NCBI GenBank assembly: GCA_024235615.1
Contig: JACKMB010000001.1
Location: 806,001-870,000 of the forward strand
Origin: Thauera sp.
GTDB lineage: Bacteria > Pseudomonadota > Gammaproteobacteria > Burkholderiales > Rhodocyclaceae
Direction: 5' to 3'
Length of the DNA: 64,000 nucleotides
This document shows, piece after piece, positions 27,497 to 37,005 of the stretch. Under the pieces are notes generated by a model. It was not told where the DNA came from. It was given only the letters and a program-made list of their open reading frames with translations, and made no database searches. How positions within the stretch are numbered: the stretch's first letter is position 1; every line of letters starts with the position of its first letter. Made by a program: the position numbers and the translations under genes.

Positions 27497-28504
27497 ATGT
27501 ACACCCAGGCAATGGACATTCCGGACGATTCCGGGAAGAAACTGGCCGCGGTCTCCAACGCCCCGAGCGAGCAGGAAGCCGCCTTCGAGGCCCGCATCGA
27601 CGCCGACGGCCGCATCGAGCCGCAGGACTGGATGCCCGAGGCCTACCGCAAGACCCTGGTGCGCCAGATCAGCCAGCACGCCCACAGCGAGATCGTCGGC
27701 ATGCTGCCGGAGGGCAACTGGATCTCGCGCGCCCCGAGCCTCAAGCGCAAGGCCATCCTGATCGCCAAGGTCCAGGACGAGGGCGGCCACGGCCTCTACC
27801 TGTACTCGGCCGCCGAGACGCTCGGCACCAGCCGCGACCAGATGCTCGAAGGCCTGCACTCGGGCAAGGCCAAGTACAGCTCGATCTTCAACTACCCGAC
27901 CCTGAACTGGGCCGACGTCGGCGTGATCGGCTGGCTGGTCGATGGCGCGGCGATCATGAACCAGGTCCCGCTGTGCCGCTGCTCCTACGGCCCCTATGCG
28001 CGCGCCATGGTGCGCGTGTGCAAGGAGGAATCCTTCCACCAGCGCCAGGGCTACGAGGCCCTGCTGGTGATGATGAAGGGCACCGACGAACAGCGCGCGA
28101 TGGTGCAGGACGCGGTCAACCGCTACTGGTGGAAGTGCCTGGCCATGTTCGGGCCGCCGGATGCGGACAGCCCGCACAGCGCGCAAGGCATGCGCTGGGG
28201 CATCAAGCGCATCAGCAACGACGACCTGCGCCAGAAGTTCATCGACGCCACCGTGCCGCAGGCCAAGGTGCTGGGCGTGACCCTGCCCGACCCCGCCCTG
28301 AAGTGGAACGAGGCGCGCGGCCACTACGACTACGGCCAGATCGACTGGGCCGAGTTCTGGAACACCGTCGAAGGCAACGGACCGTGCAACAAGGAGCGCC
28401 TGGCCACCCGGGTCAAGGCACACAACGATGGCCAGTGGGTCCGCGACGCGGCCCAGGCCTATGCCCGCAAGCAAAAAGAACGCGCACTGAAGGAGGCAGC
28501 ATGA
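27497..28504 (+). CDS. paaA: 1,2-phenylacetyl-CoA epoxidase, catalytic subunit PaaA
   Basis: A 335-residue ferritin-like di-iron oxygenase that epoxidises the ring of phenylacetyl-CoA with O2. Iron-ligand motifs are visible as [14 protein letters not shown] near residue 95 and [11 protein letters not shown] near residue 175, with earlier Glu in [15 protein letters not shown]. The ATG at 27497 follows a perfect AGGAGG by six bases; a start 60 nt upstream in the same frame runs through the leader hairpin and is rejected. It overlaps paaB by 4 nt. It forms the core (AC)2 heteromer with PaaC. Confidence 0.97.
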   Translation: MYTQAMDIPDDSGKKLAAVSNAPSEQEAAFEARIDADGRIEPQDWMPEAYRKTLVRQISQHAHSEIVGMLPEGNWISRAPSLKRKAILIAKVQDEGGHGLYLYSAAETLGTSRDQMLEGLHSGKAKYSSIFNYPTLNWADVGVIGWLVDGAAIMNQVPLCRCSYGPYARAMVRVCKEESFHQRQGYEALLVMMKGTDEQRAMVQDAVNRYWWKCLAMFGPPDADSPHSAQGMRWGIKRISNDDLRQKFIDATVPQAKVLGVTLPDPALKWNEARGHYDYGQIDWAEFWNTVEGNGPCNKERLATRVKAHNDGQWVRDAAQAYARKQKERALKEAA

Positions 28505-28797
28505 ACACCCCCGCACTCAAGGATTGGCCCCTCTGGGAAGTCTTCGTCCGCAGCAAGCAAGGCCTCGAGCACAAGCACTGCGGCAGCCTGCACGCGGCCG
28601 ACGCCGCCCAGGCCCTGCACATGGCGCGCGACGTCTACACCCGCCGCCAGGAAGGCGTGAGCATCTGGGTGGTGCCCTCGGTGGCGATCACCGCCAGCAA
28701 CCCGGACGACAAGGGCGAACTCTTCGACCCCGCCGCCGACAAGATCTACCGCCATCCGACCTTCTACGAGATCCCTGAAGAAGTGGGGCACATGTAA
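28501..28797 (+). CDS. paaB: 1,2-phenylacetyl-CoA epoxidase subunit PaaB
   Basis: A 98-residue small subunit. The N-terminal [20 protein letters not shown] and the central [21 protein letters not shown] segments are diagnostic of PaaB, which bridges PaaA-PaaC units and is needed for activity. Starts at the ATGA overlap with paaA and ends in TAATG shared with paaC. Confidence 0.96.
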   Translation: MNTPALKDWPLWEVFVRSKQGLEHKHCGSLHAADAAQALHMARDVYTRRQEGVSIWVVPSVAITASNPDDKGELFDPAADKIYRHPTFYEIPEEVGHM

Positions 28798-29579
28798 TGA
28801 GCACGCCGATCGACTACCTGCTGCACCTGGCCGACAACGCCGTCGTGCTCGGCCAGCGCAACGCCGAATGGTGCGGGCACGGCCCCATCCTCGAGGAAGA
28901 CATGGCGCTGGCCAACGTCAGCCTCGACCTCATCGGCCAGGCGCGCCTGCTGTACCAGCGCGCCGCCGAGCTGATGGGCGGCGACGCCACCGAGGACAAG
29001 CTGGCCTACTTCCGCGGCCCGCACGAGTTTCGCAACTACACGCTGCTGGAGCTCCCGCACCACGGCGCGCTGGTGGGCTACGCCGCGGCCGACCGCGACT
29101 ACGCCACCACCATCGTGCGCAACTTCCTGTACTCGGCGCTGATGGTGCACGTTTGGGACGGGCTGCAGCAGTCCGCCGACCCCGCCCTCGCCGCGATCGC
29201 CGCCAAGTCGCTCAAGGAGACCAGCTACCACCTGCACCACTCGCGCGACTGGCTGGTGCGCATGGGCGACGGCACAGAGGAATCGCACGCCCGCGCGCAG
29301 GCGGCGGTGAACCACCTCATGCCCTACACCGAGGAGTTCTGGACCACCAGTCCGGCCGAGGGCGCCGCGGTGGCGGCCAAGGTCGCGATCGACGTGTGGG
29401 CGCTGCGCCCGGCCTGGGACGCGCTGGTGAACGACGCGCTCGCCGAAGCCACGCTGACCCGCCCGAACTTCCACGGCTACATCACCGAGGGCAAGATCGG
29501 CCTGCACTCCGAGCATCTGAGCTACCTGCTCGGCGAGATGCAGGGGCTGGCCCGCGCCCACCCGGGCGCCACCTGGTAA
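28797..29579 (+). CDS. paaC: 1,2-phenylacetyl-CoA epoxidase subunit PaaC
   Basis: A 260-residue ferritin-like structural partner of PaaA. Helices carry LADNAVVLGQRNAEWCGHGP, EDMALANVSLDLIGQARLLY and SYHLHHSRDWLVRMGDGTEE, typical of PaaC. It resembles di-iron proteins but normally lacks a functional metal centre and stabilises PaaA. It overlaps paaB by one base. Confidence 0.96.
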   Translation: MSTPIDYLLHLADNAVVLGQRNAEWCGHGPILEEDMALANVSLDLIGQARLLYQRAAELMGGDATEDKLAYFRGPHEFRNYTLLELPHHGALVGYAAADRDYATTIVRNFLYSALMVHVWDGLQQSADPALAAIAAKSLKETSYHLHHSRDWLVRMGDGTEESHARAQAAVNHLMPYTEEFWTTSPAEGAAVAAKVAIDVWALRPAWDALVNDALAEATLTRPNFHGYITEGKIGLHSEHLSYLLGEMQGLARAHPGATW

Positions 29580-29592
29580 AAGGACGAAGGCC

Positions 29593-30108
29593 ATGAGCAG
29601 CGTCGTGGACAAGGTCTGGGCCACCCTCGAGCCCCTGACGGACCCGGAGATCCCGGTGGTGACCCTGCGCGAGCTGGGCATCCTGCGCGATGTGCGGGAG
29701 ACGCCGACGGGTCTCGAGGTGGTCATCACCCCGACCTACAGCGGCTGCCCCGCCATGGGGCAGATCGAGGACGACGTGCGGGCGAGCCTGGAACAGGCCG
29801 GCATCGAGGCGCGGGTGATCACCCAGCTCGCGCCGGCCTGGACCACCGACTGGATGAGCGACGAGGCCAAGGAGAAGCTGCGCGCCTACGGCATCGCCCC
29901 GCCGCACCGCACGTGCGGCAGCGGCGCCGGTGCCGGCGAGGTCAGCGTGCTCAAGTTCGTGCGCCGGCAGCCGACCGAGCCGGTCGCCTGTCCGCAGTGC
30001 GGCTCCACCCACACCGTCGTCACCTCCGAGTTCGGTTCCACGGCCTGCAAGGCGCTGTACAAGTGCCTCGACTGCCAGGAGCCCTTCGACTATTTCAAAC
30101 CCTATTAA
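29593..30108 (+). CDS. paaD: Phenylacetyl-CoA epoxidase assembly protein PaaD
   Basis: A 171-residue protein with an N-terminal MIP18/DUF59 domain (LTDPEIPVVTLRELGILRDV, then TYSGCPAMGQIEDDV with its conserved cysteine) and a C-terminal zinc-ribbon-like segment with CPQCGS and CLDCQEPF. PaaD is thought to help assemble the metal centres of the epoxidase system. It sits between paaC and paaE, as in known clusters. Confidence 0.95.
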   Translation: MSSVVDKVWATLEPLTDPEIPVVTLRELGILRDVRETPTGLEVVITPTYSGCPAMGQIEDDVRASLEQAGIEARVITQLAPAWTTDWMSDEAKEKLRAYGIAPPHRTCGSGAGAGEVSVLKFVRRQPTEPVACPQCGSTHTVVTSEFGSTACKALYKCLDCQEPFDYFKPY

Positions 30109-30126
30109 GAGCCGGAGCCAGACGCC

Positions 30127-31224
30127 ATGTCAGCCCCCCGTTTCCAAGAAGTCGCCGTCAAGCGCGTGAGCCCCGAGGCTGCCGGCGCAGTGGCGATCAC
30201 CTTCGCCATCCCCGAGGCCGAGCGCGAACGCTTCGCCTTCGAGCCGGGCCAGTTCCTCACCCTGCGCGCCACCATCGACGGCCAGGACGTGCGCCGCAAC
30301 TATTCGATCAGCAGCCCGCGCAGCCGCCTGACGCGCGAGGGCGAGCTCGAGATCGGCATCCGCCCGGTCGAAGGCGGGCTGTTCTCGAACTGGGCCGCGC
30401 GCGCCATCAAGGCCGGCGACACCCTCCAGGTGATGCCGCCCGACGGCCGCTTCGTGGTGAAGAAGAAGCGTGCCATCCACCGCGTCGGCTTCGCCGCCGG
30501 CTCGGGGATCACGCCGATCCTTTCGATCGCGGCCACGACGCTGGAAGAGCAGCCCGACTCCAAGTTCACGCTGATCTACGGCAACCGCCGCATGTCCACG
30601 GTGATGTTCAACGAGGACCTGCAGGACCTCAAGGACCGCTTCCGCGACCGCCTTACCATGATCCACGTGCTGTCGCGCCAGGCCCAGGAAGTGGACCTGC
30701 TGCAGGGCCGCATCGACGGCGCCAAGGTGCGTGCGATCATCGACGCCCTGCTGCCGGTCGGCAGCATGGACGAGGTCTTCATCTGCGGCCCGGACGAGAT
30801 GATCACCGCCACCGAAAACGCGCTGGTCGAGGCCGGCGTGCCCGCCGACCGCATCCGCACCGAGCGCTTCACCACCCACCTGCCCGCCGGCGCGCATCCG
30901 GTCGGGGTCTCGAGCACTGCCGAGGCCGCCGAGGCCGCGACCAAGGACATCACCATGGTCCTGGTGCTCGACGGCAAGGAGCACGAGATCGCGATCGGTC
31001 CCGACGAGCACCTGCTCGACGCCGGCCTCAACGCCGGCCTCGACCTGCCCTTCTCGTGCAAGGCCGGCGTGTGCTGCACCTGCCGCGCCAAGGTCACCGA
31101 GGGCGAGGTCGTGATGGACAAGAACTTCACCCTCGAGGCGGACGAGGTCGCGCAGGGCTACGTGCTGAGCTGCCAGGCGCGCGCCACCACCAAGCGCCTG
31201 AAGATCAGCTTCGACGAGCGCTGA
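30127..31224 (+). CDS. paaE: Phenylacetyl-CoA epoxidase reductase subunit PaaE
   Basis: A 365-residue electron-transfer protein bringing NADPH electrons to PaaA. An FAD-binding domain with RRNYSISSP near residue 57, an NAD(P) domain with FAAGSGITPILSIAATTLE near residue 123 and FICGPDEMI, and a C-terminal plant-type ferredoxin domain with CKAGVCCTC and a distant fourth cysteine in LSCQA are seen in that order. It ends the operon; a terminator follows at 31271. Confidence 0.96.
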   Translation: MSAPRFQEVAVKRVSPEAAGAVAITFAIPEAERERFAFEPGQFLTLRATIDGQDVRRNYSISSPRSRLTREGELEIGIRPVEGGLFSNWAARAIKAGDTLQVMPPDGRFVVKKKRAIHRVGFAAGSGITPILSIAATTLEEQPDSKFTLIYGNRRMSTVMFNEDLQDLKDRFRDRLTMIHVLSRQAQEVDLLQGRIDGAKVRAIIDALLPVGSMDEVFICGPDEMITATENALVEAGVPADRIRTERFTTHLPAGAHPVGVSSTAEAAEAATKDITMVLVLDGKEHEIAIGPDEHLLDAGLNAGLDLPFSCKAGVCCTCRAKVTEGEVVMDKNFTLEADEVAQGYVLSCQARATTKRLKISFDER

Positions 31225-31270
31225 CACGGCCTGCGGACCGACGAAGTCCGCACGCCCGCGACACCTTCGG

Positions 31271-31294
31271 ACGGCCGTCTCGACGGCCGTTTTC
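31271..31294 (+). terminator. Rho-independent terminator of the paa operon
   Basis: ACGGCCGTC (31271-31279) pairs with GACGGCCGT (31282-31290), followed directly by T-rich sequence (TTTTC). It lies 47 nt after the paaE stop. Confidence 0.85.
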
Positions 31295-31401
31295 ATTGGC
31301 GGACGGCAACGCGCCCCCCCTCCCCTGATGCAGGTCCTTGCCGAATCGGTGGCGGCCTGCTATCCCTTCAGACTTCATCCACACTTTCCAGCGCGCAGAC
31401 C

Positions 31402-34059
31402 ATGGCCGGCTCCCACGCTCTCGGCACCGCCTTCGAACCGTCCTCGATCGCCGTCATCGGCGCATCCGACGCCCCCGGCTCGGTGGGCCGGGTCATCTTC
31501 CGCAACCTCGTCGAGGGTGGCTATCGCGGCGCGCTGTACGCGGTCAATCCGAAGTACGACAGCATCCAGGACCACCCCTGCCACCGCTCGGTCGAGGACA
31601 TCGGCCGGCCGGTCGATCTCGCCATCATCGCCACCCCCGCGCGCATGCTGCACACCGTCACCGCGCAGTGCGGGCGCAGCGGCGTGCGCAACGCGGTCAT
31701 CGTCAGCGCCAGCGGCAACGCCCTCGAGCGCCGCATCATCGAGACCGCGCGCGAGAGCCGGCTGCGCCTGATCGGCCCGGGCAGCCTGGGCATCGCCCGC
31801 CCGGGCAGCGGGATCAACGCCGCGCTCACCCGCATCGCGGTCAAGCCCGGCGAGATCGCCCTGGTCTCGCAGTCGGGCGCGATGTGCTCGGTCGTGCTCG
31901 ACTGGGCACTGACCAACGACGTCGGCTTCTCGTCGGTGATCTCGCTCGGCGGCACGGTGGACATCGACTACGGCGAGACGCTGGAGTACCTGATCCACGA
32001 CGCGCAGACGCGCTACATCCTGCTGTACGTGGATCACGTCCGCAACGCGCGCCGCTTCATGAGCGCGCTGCGCTCGGCCTCGCGCGTCAAGCCGATCATC
32101 CTGCTCAAGGCCGGCCGCCACGGACGCGGCGACAACAACGCCCCCGAGGTCGACAACGCCGGGCTCGCCGACGTGGTCTTCGACGCCGCGATGCGACGCG
32201 CGGGCGTGGTGCGCGTGCAGAACATCGACCAGCTCTTCTTCGCAGCCAAGGCCTTGTCCTGCGGCTTTCGGCCGCGCGAGGACAGCCTCGCCATCGTCTC
32301 CAACGGCAGCGGCCCGGCCGACCTCGCCGCCGACCGCGCCAAGGACCTCGGCACGGAGCTCGTCAGCCTGGGCTCGGCGACGGTGGCCACGCTCGAGCGC
32401 CTCGGCGGCCGCGAGCGGCGCTCGCACAACCCGCTCGACCTCGGCGGCGACGCCAGCGCGAAGCTCTATCGCGACGCCATCCTCGCCCTCGCCGAGGACG
32501 CCGCGGTGTCCAACCTGCTGGTGATCCTGTCGCCGCACGCGCTCGTCGATCCGGTCGAGGTGGCGCAGGACATCATCGACCTCGCCGCCCAGGTGCGGCT
32601 CAAGCTGTGCTGCTGCTGGATGGGCGGCGGCCAGGTCGCGGAGGCGCGCACGCTGCTCGCCCAGGCCGGGCTGCCGGTGTTCAGCTCGCCCGAGGCGGCG
32701 ATCGAGCTGTTCCACAACATCTCGCGCTTCCACCACAGCCAGACCCTGCTGCTGCAGACCGCCGGCGGCAGCGCCACCGCGTATCGCCGCACGGGTGGCG
32801 CGCGCGTGCTGATCGAGACCCTGCTCAACCAGCGCCGCCACGTCCTGTCGGCAATGGAGTCCAAGGCGCTGCTGCGCAGCTTCGGCATCCCGGTCACGCA
32901 CACCACCGTCGCCCGCGACGCCACCGAGGCCTTGTTCGTCGCCGAGCAGACCGGCTTTCCGGTGGCCCTGAAGGTCGACGCGCCGGAGCTCGCGAGCAAG
33001 TCCGAATCCGGCGGCGTGCGGCTCAATCTCAACACCACCGAGGCGGTGTGGAGCGCCTACCACGACATCATCGAGACGGTACGCCAGCGCCGCCCCGAGG
33101 CCCGCATCAACGGCGTGTCGATCGAGCCCTACCTGTATCGCCCGCAGTCACGTGCGTTCAGCATCCAGGTGCATCGCGACGCGATCTTCGGCCCGGTGAT
33201 CAGCCTCGGCGCGCAGGACGCCTCCGCCCCGCGCACCTTCGCGCTGCCGCCGCTGAACGCGGTACTGGCGCGCGACCTCATCGACTCGGCGACGCCGGTC
33301 GCCGCGCAGGGGCCGCGCAGCCGGGCGGGCGCGCTCAACCGCGCGGCGATCGAGCAGGTGCTGGTGTCGGTTTCCGACCTCGTGTGCGAGTTGCCGTGGG
33401 TGCGCGAGCTCGCGATCGACCCCCTCCTCATCGATGGCGACGGCGCCATCGCGGCCGATGCCCGCGTGGTCATCGACCAGGGCCTCCCCGCGGGCAGCGA
33501 CCGCTACGCCCACATGGCGATCCATCCCTATCCGCTGCACCTGATCCAGGACTGGAAGGTCGGCGACGGCAGGCCGGTGCGCACGCGCCCGGTGCGCCCC
33601 GAGGACGCCAAGCTGCTGCTCGGCTTCTTCGACGCGCTGAGCCCCGAGACGCGCTTCATGCGCTTCATGGAGGAGCTGGACGAGCTCAGCCCGGCAATGG
33701 TGGCGCGCTTCACCCAGATCGATTACGACTGCGAGATGGCCTTGATCGCCACCAGCATCGCGGACAAGGACGCCGAGCGGATGATCGGCATCGCCCGCTA
33801 CGCGCTCGCCGCCGACGGCGAGTCGGTCGAGTTCGCCCTCGTCGTCTCCGACGACTGGCAGCGCCATGGCCTCGGCCGCCGCCTCATGGGCGCGCTCATC
33901 GAGGTCGCCCGCAACAAGGGCTACCGCAACATCTTCGGCGACGTGCTGGGCAACAACGCCAAGATGCTGCGCCTGATGCACAGCCTGGGCTTCATGGTGC
34001 AGCCACACCCGGAGGAGAGCAGCCTGCGCCGCGTGGTGAAGGTGCTGCACGGCAACTAG
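31402..34059 (+). CDS. Pat-like protein acetyltransferase (NDP-forming acyl-CoA synthetase-like plus GNAT)
   Basis: An 885-residue protein of the bacterial Pat/YfiQ layout. Residues 1-450 resemble the CoA-binding and ligase domains of NDP-forming acyl-CoA synthetases (SSIAVIGASDAPGSVGRVIF, LIGPGSLGIARPGSGIN). Residues 480-690 resemble an ATP-grasp domain, and residues 730-885 are a GNAT acetyltransferase (SDDWQRHGLGRRLMGALIE). In true synthetases a catalytic His lies in an S-H-T-G stretch; here the equivalent region reads PEVDNAGLAD, so the synthetase half is probably inactive and regulatory. Pat enzymes acetylate lysines of acyl-CoA synthetases, and the PaaK gene nearby offers an obvious candidate target; that pairing is inference. 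Confidence 0.88.
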   Translation: MAGSHALGTAFEPSSIAVIGASDAPGSVGRVIFRNLVEGGYRGALYAVNPKYDSIQDHPCHRSVEDIGRPVDLAIIATPARMLHTVTAQCGRSGVRNAVIVSASGNALERRIIETARESRLRLIGPGSLGIARPGSGINAALTRIAVKPGEIALVSQSGAMCSVVLDWALTNDVGFSSVISLGGTVDIDYGETLEYLIHDAQTRYILLYVDHVRNARRFMSALRSASRVKPIILLKAGRHGRGDNNAPEVDNAGLADVVFDAAMRRAGVVRVQNIDQLFFAAKALSCGFRPREDSLAIVSNGSGPADLAADRAKDLGTELVSLGSATVATLERLGGRERRSHNPLDLGGDASAKLYRDAILALAEDAAVSNLLVILSPHALVDPVEVAQDIIDLAAQVRLKLCCCWMGGGQVAEARTLLAQAGLPVFSSPEAAIELFHNISRFHHSQTLLLQTAGGSATAYRRTGGARVLIETLLNQRRHVLSAMESKALLRSFGIPVTHTTVARDATEALFVAEQTGFPVALKVDAPELASKSESGGVRLNLNTTEAVWSAYHDIIETVRQRRPEARINGVSIEPYLYRPQSRAFSIQVHRDAIFGPVISLGAQDASAPRTFALPPLNAVLARDLIDSATPVAAQGPRSRAGALNRAAIEQVLVSVSDLVCELPWVRELAIDPLLIDGDGAIAADARVVIDQGLPAGSDRYAHMAIHPYPLHLIQDWKVGDGRPVRTRPVRPEDAKLLLGFFDALSPETRFMRFMEELDELSPAMVARFTQIDYDCEMALIATSIADKDAERMIGIARYALAADGESVEFALVVSDDWQRHGLGRRLMGALIEVARNKGYRNIFGDVLGNNAKMLRLMHSLGFMVQPHPEESSLRRVVKVLHGN

Positions 34060-34086
34060 CACGACCGCCGCGGCGCCAGCGTACGC

Positions 34087-34809
34087 TCAGAAATCGCCCC
34101 AGCGCGCCTGCAGCGCAGCCACCGCGGCGAGGCCCGCCGTCTCGGTGCGCAGCACGCGCGGCCCGAGGCGCACGGGGCGGCAGCCGGCAGCGTCGAAGGC
34201 AGCGATTTCGACCTCGCTCCAGCCACCCTCCGGGCCGACCAGCAGGTGCACCACGTCCTTCGGCTCGGGCTCGTCCGCAAAGCCCGCGGCCCCGCCCGGC
34301 GCGAGCACGTAGTTGAGCGCATCGCGATGCGCTCCCAGCCAGGGTGCCAACGCCTGCAGGGGACGGATCTCGGGCACCCGGTTGCGCCCGCACTGCTCGC
34401 AGGCTGCCACCGCGACCTGCTGCCAATGCGCCACGCGCTTGTCGGCACGCTCGCCGGCCAGGCGCAGCACCGAGCGCTCCGCCTGCACCGGCTGCACCGC
34501 GTGCGCGCCGAGCTCCACCGCCTTCTGCACCACCCAGTCCATCTTGTCGCCCGACGCCAGCGCCTGTACCAGCACGATGCGCAGCGGCGACTCGCGCTCG
34601 ACCGCGCGCGCCTCGCCGAGCTGCGCGAACACCGCCTTGCCGCGCACTGCGAGGCGCGCCTCGACCTCGCCGCCGCTGCCGTCGAACAGCACCACCGCCT
34701 CGCCGTCACGCAGGCGCAGCACGCGCAGTGCATGGTGGGCGAGCGCATCGGGGAGCGCGACCTCGCCGCCCGCGGGCAGGCGATCCGGAAAGTGGAATCG
34801 TGAAATCAT
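34087..34809 (-). CDS. rsmE: 16S rRNA (uracil(1498)-N(3))-methyltransferase RsmE
   Basis: A 240-residue SPOUT methyltransferase that methylates U1498 of 16S rRNA. It starts MISRFHFPDRLP and carries the family motifs KMDWVVQKAVELGAHAVQPV, HWQQVAVAACEQCGRNRVPEI, the knot segment LLVGPEGGWSEVEI and the C-terminal RLGPRVLRTETAGLAAVAAL. Length is normal. It is divergent from the inositol-monophosphatase-family gene over a 51-bp gap. The frame stays open far upstream, but the ATG at 34809 gives the true family N-terminus. Confidence 0.96.
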   Translation of the reverse strand: MISRFHFPDRLPAGGEVALPDALAHHALRVLRLRDGEAVVLFDGSGGEVEARLAVRGKAVFAQLGEARAVERESPLRIVLVQALASGDKMDWVVQKAVELGAHAVQPVQAERSVLRLAGERADKRVAHWQQVAVAACEQCGRNRVPEIRPLQALAPWLGAHRDALNYVLAPGGAAGFADEPEPKDVVHLLVGPEGGWSEVEIAAFDAAGCRPVRLGPRVLRTETAGLAAVAALQARWGDF

Positions 34810-34860
34810 CGTAAGATTATAGGCCCTGCCCTCCCTCCGCCCGCCGGCAAGGAGCCCGTC

Positions 34861-35670
34861 ATGCCCACCGCCGCCCACCGCCTCGCCCGTGCCCGCGCCC
34901 TCGAATCGATGGTGCGCGACATCGCACGCGCCGAGATCCTCCCGCGCTATCTCAAGTCCGCGCGCAACCGCAAGGCCGACGGCTCGCTGTTCACCGAGGC
35001 CGACATGGCCTCGCAGCAGCGCTTCAGCGAGGCCCTGCCCGCCTTCCTGCCCGGCGCCGTGCTCGGCGAGGAGATGACCGCGGCCGAGCAGGCGGCGCTG
35101 TGGAAGGAAGGCGCGCGCGGCCTGTGGTGCATCGACCCGATCGACGGCACCACCAACTTCGCCAACGGCATCCCCCTGTTCGCGGTGTCGATCGCCTACC
35201 TGATCGACCACGAGCCGGTGATCGGCGTGGTGTACAACCCGATCACCGACGAATCCTTCTACGCCGCCCGCGGCGCCGGCGCCTTCCTCAACGGCACCGA
35301 GCTGCCGCTGCGCGCGGGCGCGACCGAGCTGCGCGACGCCGTCGCCGGCGTCGATTTCAAGCGCATCAGCCACCACCTCGGCGACGAGCTCGCGGTGCGC
35401 CCGCCCTACTACTCGCAGCGCAACTTCGGCTCCAGCGCCCTCGAATGGTGCTTCGTCGCCGCCGGCCGCCTCGACGTCTACCTGCACGGCGGGCAGATGC
35501 TGTGGGACTACGCCGCCGGCCGCCTGATCCTCGCCGAGGCCGGCGGTGTCGCCGAGGCGCTCGACGGCGGCGTGCTGATGTCCGGCCCAGCGATCAAGCG
35601 CGGCGTCATCGCTGCCACCAGCCCGGCGCTGTTCACCGAGTGGTCGGCCTGGGTCAAGGCGCGCTCCTGA
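34861..35670 (+). CDS. Inositol monophosphatase-family phosphatase
   Basis: A 269-residue Mg2+-dependent sugar/inositol phosphatase. Metal and substrate motifs are GEE near residue 67, WCIDPIDGTTNFANGIP near residue 93 and WDYAAGRLILAEAGG near residue 217. The family includes inositol monophosphatase SuhB, histidinol phosphatase, and bisphosphatases; the substrate cannot be chosen from sequence. It lies directly upstream of a phosphoribulokinase and transketolase, so a sugar-phosphate or bisphosphate substrate is plausible, but the class I FBPase motifs are absent. Confidence 0.88.
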   Translation: MPTAAHRLARARALESMVRDIARAEILPRYLKSARNRKADGSLFTEADMASQQRFSEALPAFLPGAVLGEEMTAAEQAALWKEGARGLWCIDPIDGTTNFANGIPLFAVSIAYLIDHEPVIGVVYNPITDESFYAARGAGAFLNGTELPLRAGATELRDAVAGVDFKRISHHLGDELAVRPPYYSQRNFGSSALEWCFVAAGRLDVYLHGGQMLWDYAAGRLILAEAGGVAEALDGGVLMSGPAIKRGVIAATSPALFTEWSAWVKARS

Positions 35671-35740
35671 GGGCTCGCGCACCGCTTTATTGCGGTGCAA
35701 AATCCGTGTCGACACCGACTCGCCAGCGGCGGAACCCACC

Positions 35741-36616
35741 ATGTCCATGAAGCACCCGATCATCGCCGTCACCGGCTCGTCCGGCGCCGGCACCACCACG
35801 GTCAAGCACACCTTCGAGGCCATCTTCCACCGCGAGAACGTCAACGCCGCGATCGTCGAGGGCGACAGTTTCCACCGCTACACCCGCGCGGAGATGAAGC
35901 AGCTGATCGAGGAGGCCGAGCGCGAGGGCCGGCGCGGCATCAGCCACTTCGGCCCGGAGGCCAACCTGCTCTCCGAGCTCGAAAGCCTCTTCCGCGCCTA
36001 CGGCGACGCCGCCACCGGCCGCCGCCGCTACTACATCCACAACGAGGCCGAGGCGATGCGCTGGAACCTGCCGCTCGGCACCTTCACCGAGTGGGAAGAC
36101 CTCCCGGTCGGCACCGACTGCCTCTTCTACGAGGGCCTGCACGGCGCGCTGGTCACCGACGCGGTGGACATCGCCGGCCATGTCGACCTGCTGATCGGCG
36201 TCGTCCCCACCATCAACCTCGAGTGGATCCAGAAACTGCACCGCGACACCAAGATGCGCGGCTACACCGCCGAGGCCGTGCAGGACACCATCCTGCGCCG
36301 CATGCACGACTATGTGCACTACATCGTCCCGCAGTTCGCCCGCACCCACATCAACTTCCAGCGCGTGCCGGTGGTCGACACCTCCAACCCCTTCATCGCG
36401 CGCGACGTCCCCACCCAGGACGAGTCCATGGTGGTGATCCGCTTCAAGGACCCACGCGGCGTCGACTTCCCCTACCTGCTGCGCATGATTCACGACGCCT
36501 TCATGAGCCGCGCCAACACCATCGTGATCCCCGGCGGCAAGCTCGACCTCGCAATGCAGCTGATCCTCACCCCGCTGATCTGGAAGCTGATGGAACGCCG
36601 CCGCCAGTGGGTTTGA
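35741..36616 (+). CDS. Phosphoribulokinase, copy 1
   Basis: A 291-residue class I phosphoribulokinase, which makes ribulose 1,5-bisphosphate from ribulose 5-phosphate and ATP. The P-loop is GSSGAGTTT (residues 11-19); [49 protein letters not shown] and [11 protein letters not shown] are all present. The FHRYTR segment differs from the copy in the cbb operon (FHAYDR) and recalls the PrkB proteins of enterobacteria, which lack RuBisCO. The ATG at 35741 matches the family start. It lies outside the cbb operon, between a phosphatase gene and transketolase. Confidence 0.93.
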   Translation: MSMKHPIIAVTGSSGAGTTTVKHTFEAIFHRENVNAAIVEGDSFHRYTRAEMKQLIEEAEREGRRGISHFGPEANLLSELESLFRAYGDAATGRRRYYIHNEAEAMRWNLPLGTFTEWEDLPVGTDCLFYEGLHGALVTDAVDIAGHVDLLIGVVPTINLEWIQKLHRDTKMRGYTAEAVQDTILRRMHDYVHYIVPQFARTHINFQRVPVVDTSNPFIARDVPTQDESMVVIRFKDPRGVDFPYLLRMIHDAFMSRANTIVIPGGKLDLAMQLILTPLIWKLMERRRQWV

Positions 36617-37005
36617 GGCGCGACCGAACGCCGCCGACGGAACTCCCCGGCAGCCCCCCTCCCCCCGCGCGCGGTCGCGGGGCCGGGGCGGTGCGCGCCG
36701 CCTACACTCGCGGCCCTTCGCTGCGCTCAGGGCTGCCCTCGGCGGAGGACGCCGCGGGGGCGGCGACGCAAACTCGTCGCTGCGCTCCTCAAACATGCGT
36801 CGCCTTGTTTCCCCCGCGACGCCCTCCACCTCGGCGCTCCTGAAGTTGGCGCGCACCGCCCCGGCCCCGCGACCGAATCGACGAAGCTGCCACCTTCTCG
36901 CCTCCACCTCCCGCAATATTCCCGCAATGCAACATTGGCATCCCCGGGGTCTTTTAAGGGATAATTCCGATCTTTCCCGATGGCGGCCTCCGGCCCGAAA
37001 ACAGC
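36617..37005 (+). promoter_or_regulatory. Non-coding region upstream of tkt copy 1, with a promoter candidate
   Basis: This 389-nt gap has no convincing gene; the open frames through it are GC-driven. A sigma-70-like pair, TTGGCA (36935-36940) and GATAAT (36960-36965), stands 19 nt apart, slightly long. No T-run terminator for the kinase gene is obvious. Confidence 0.4.
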
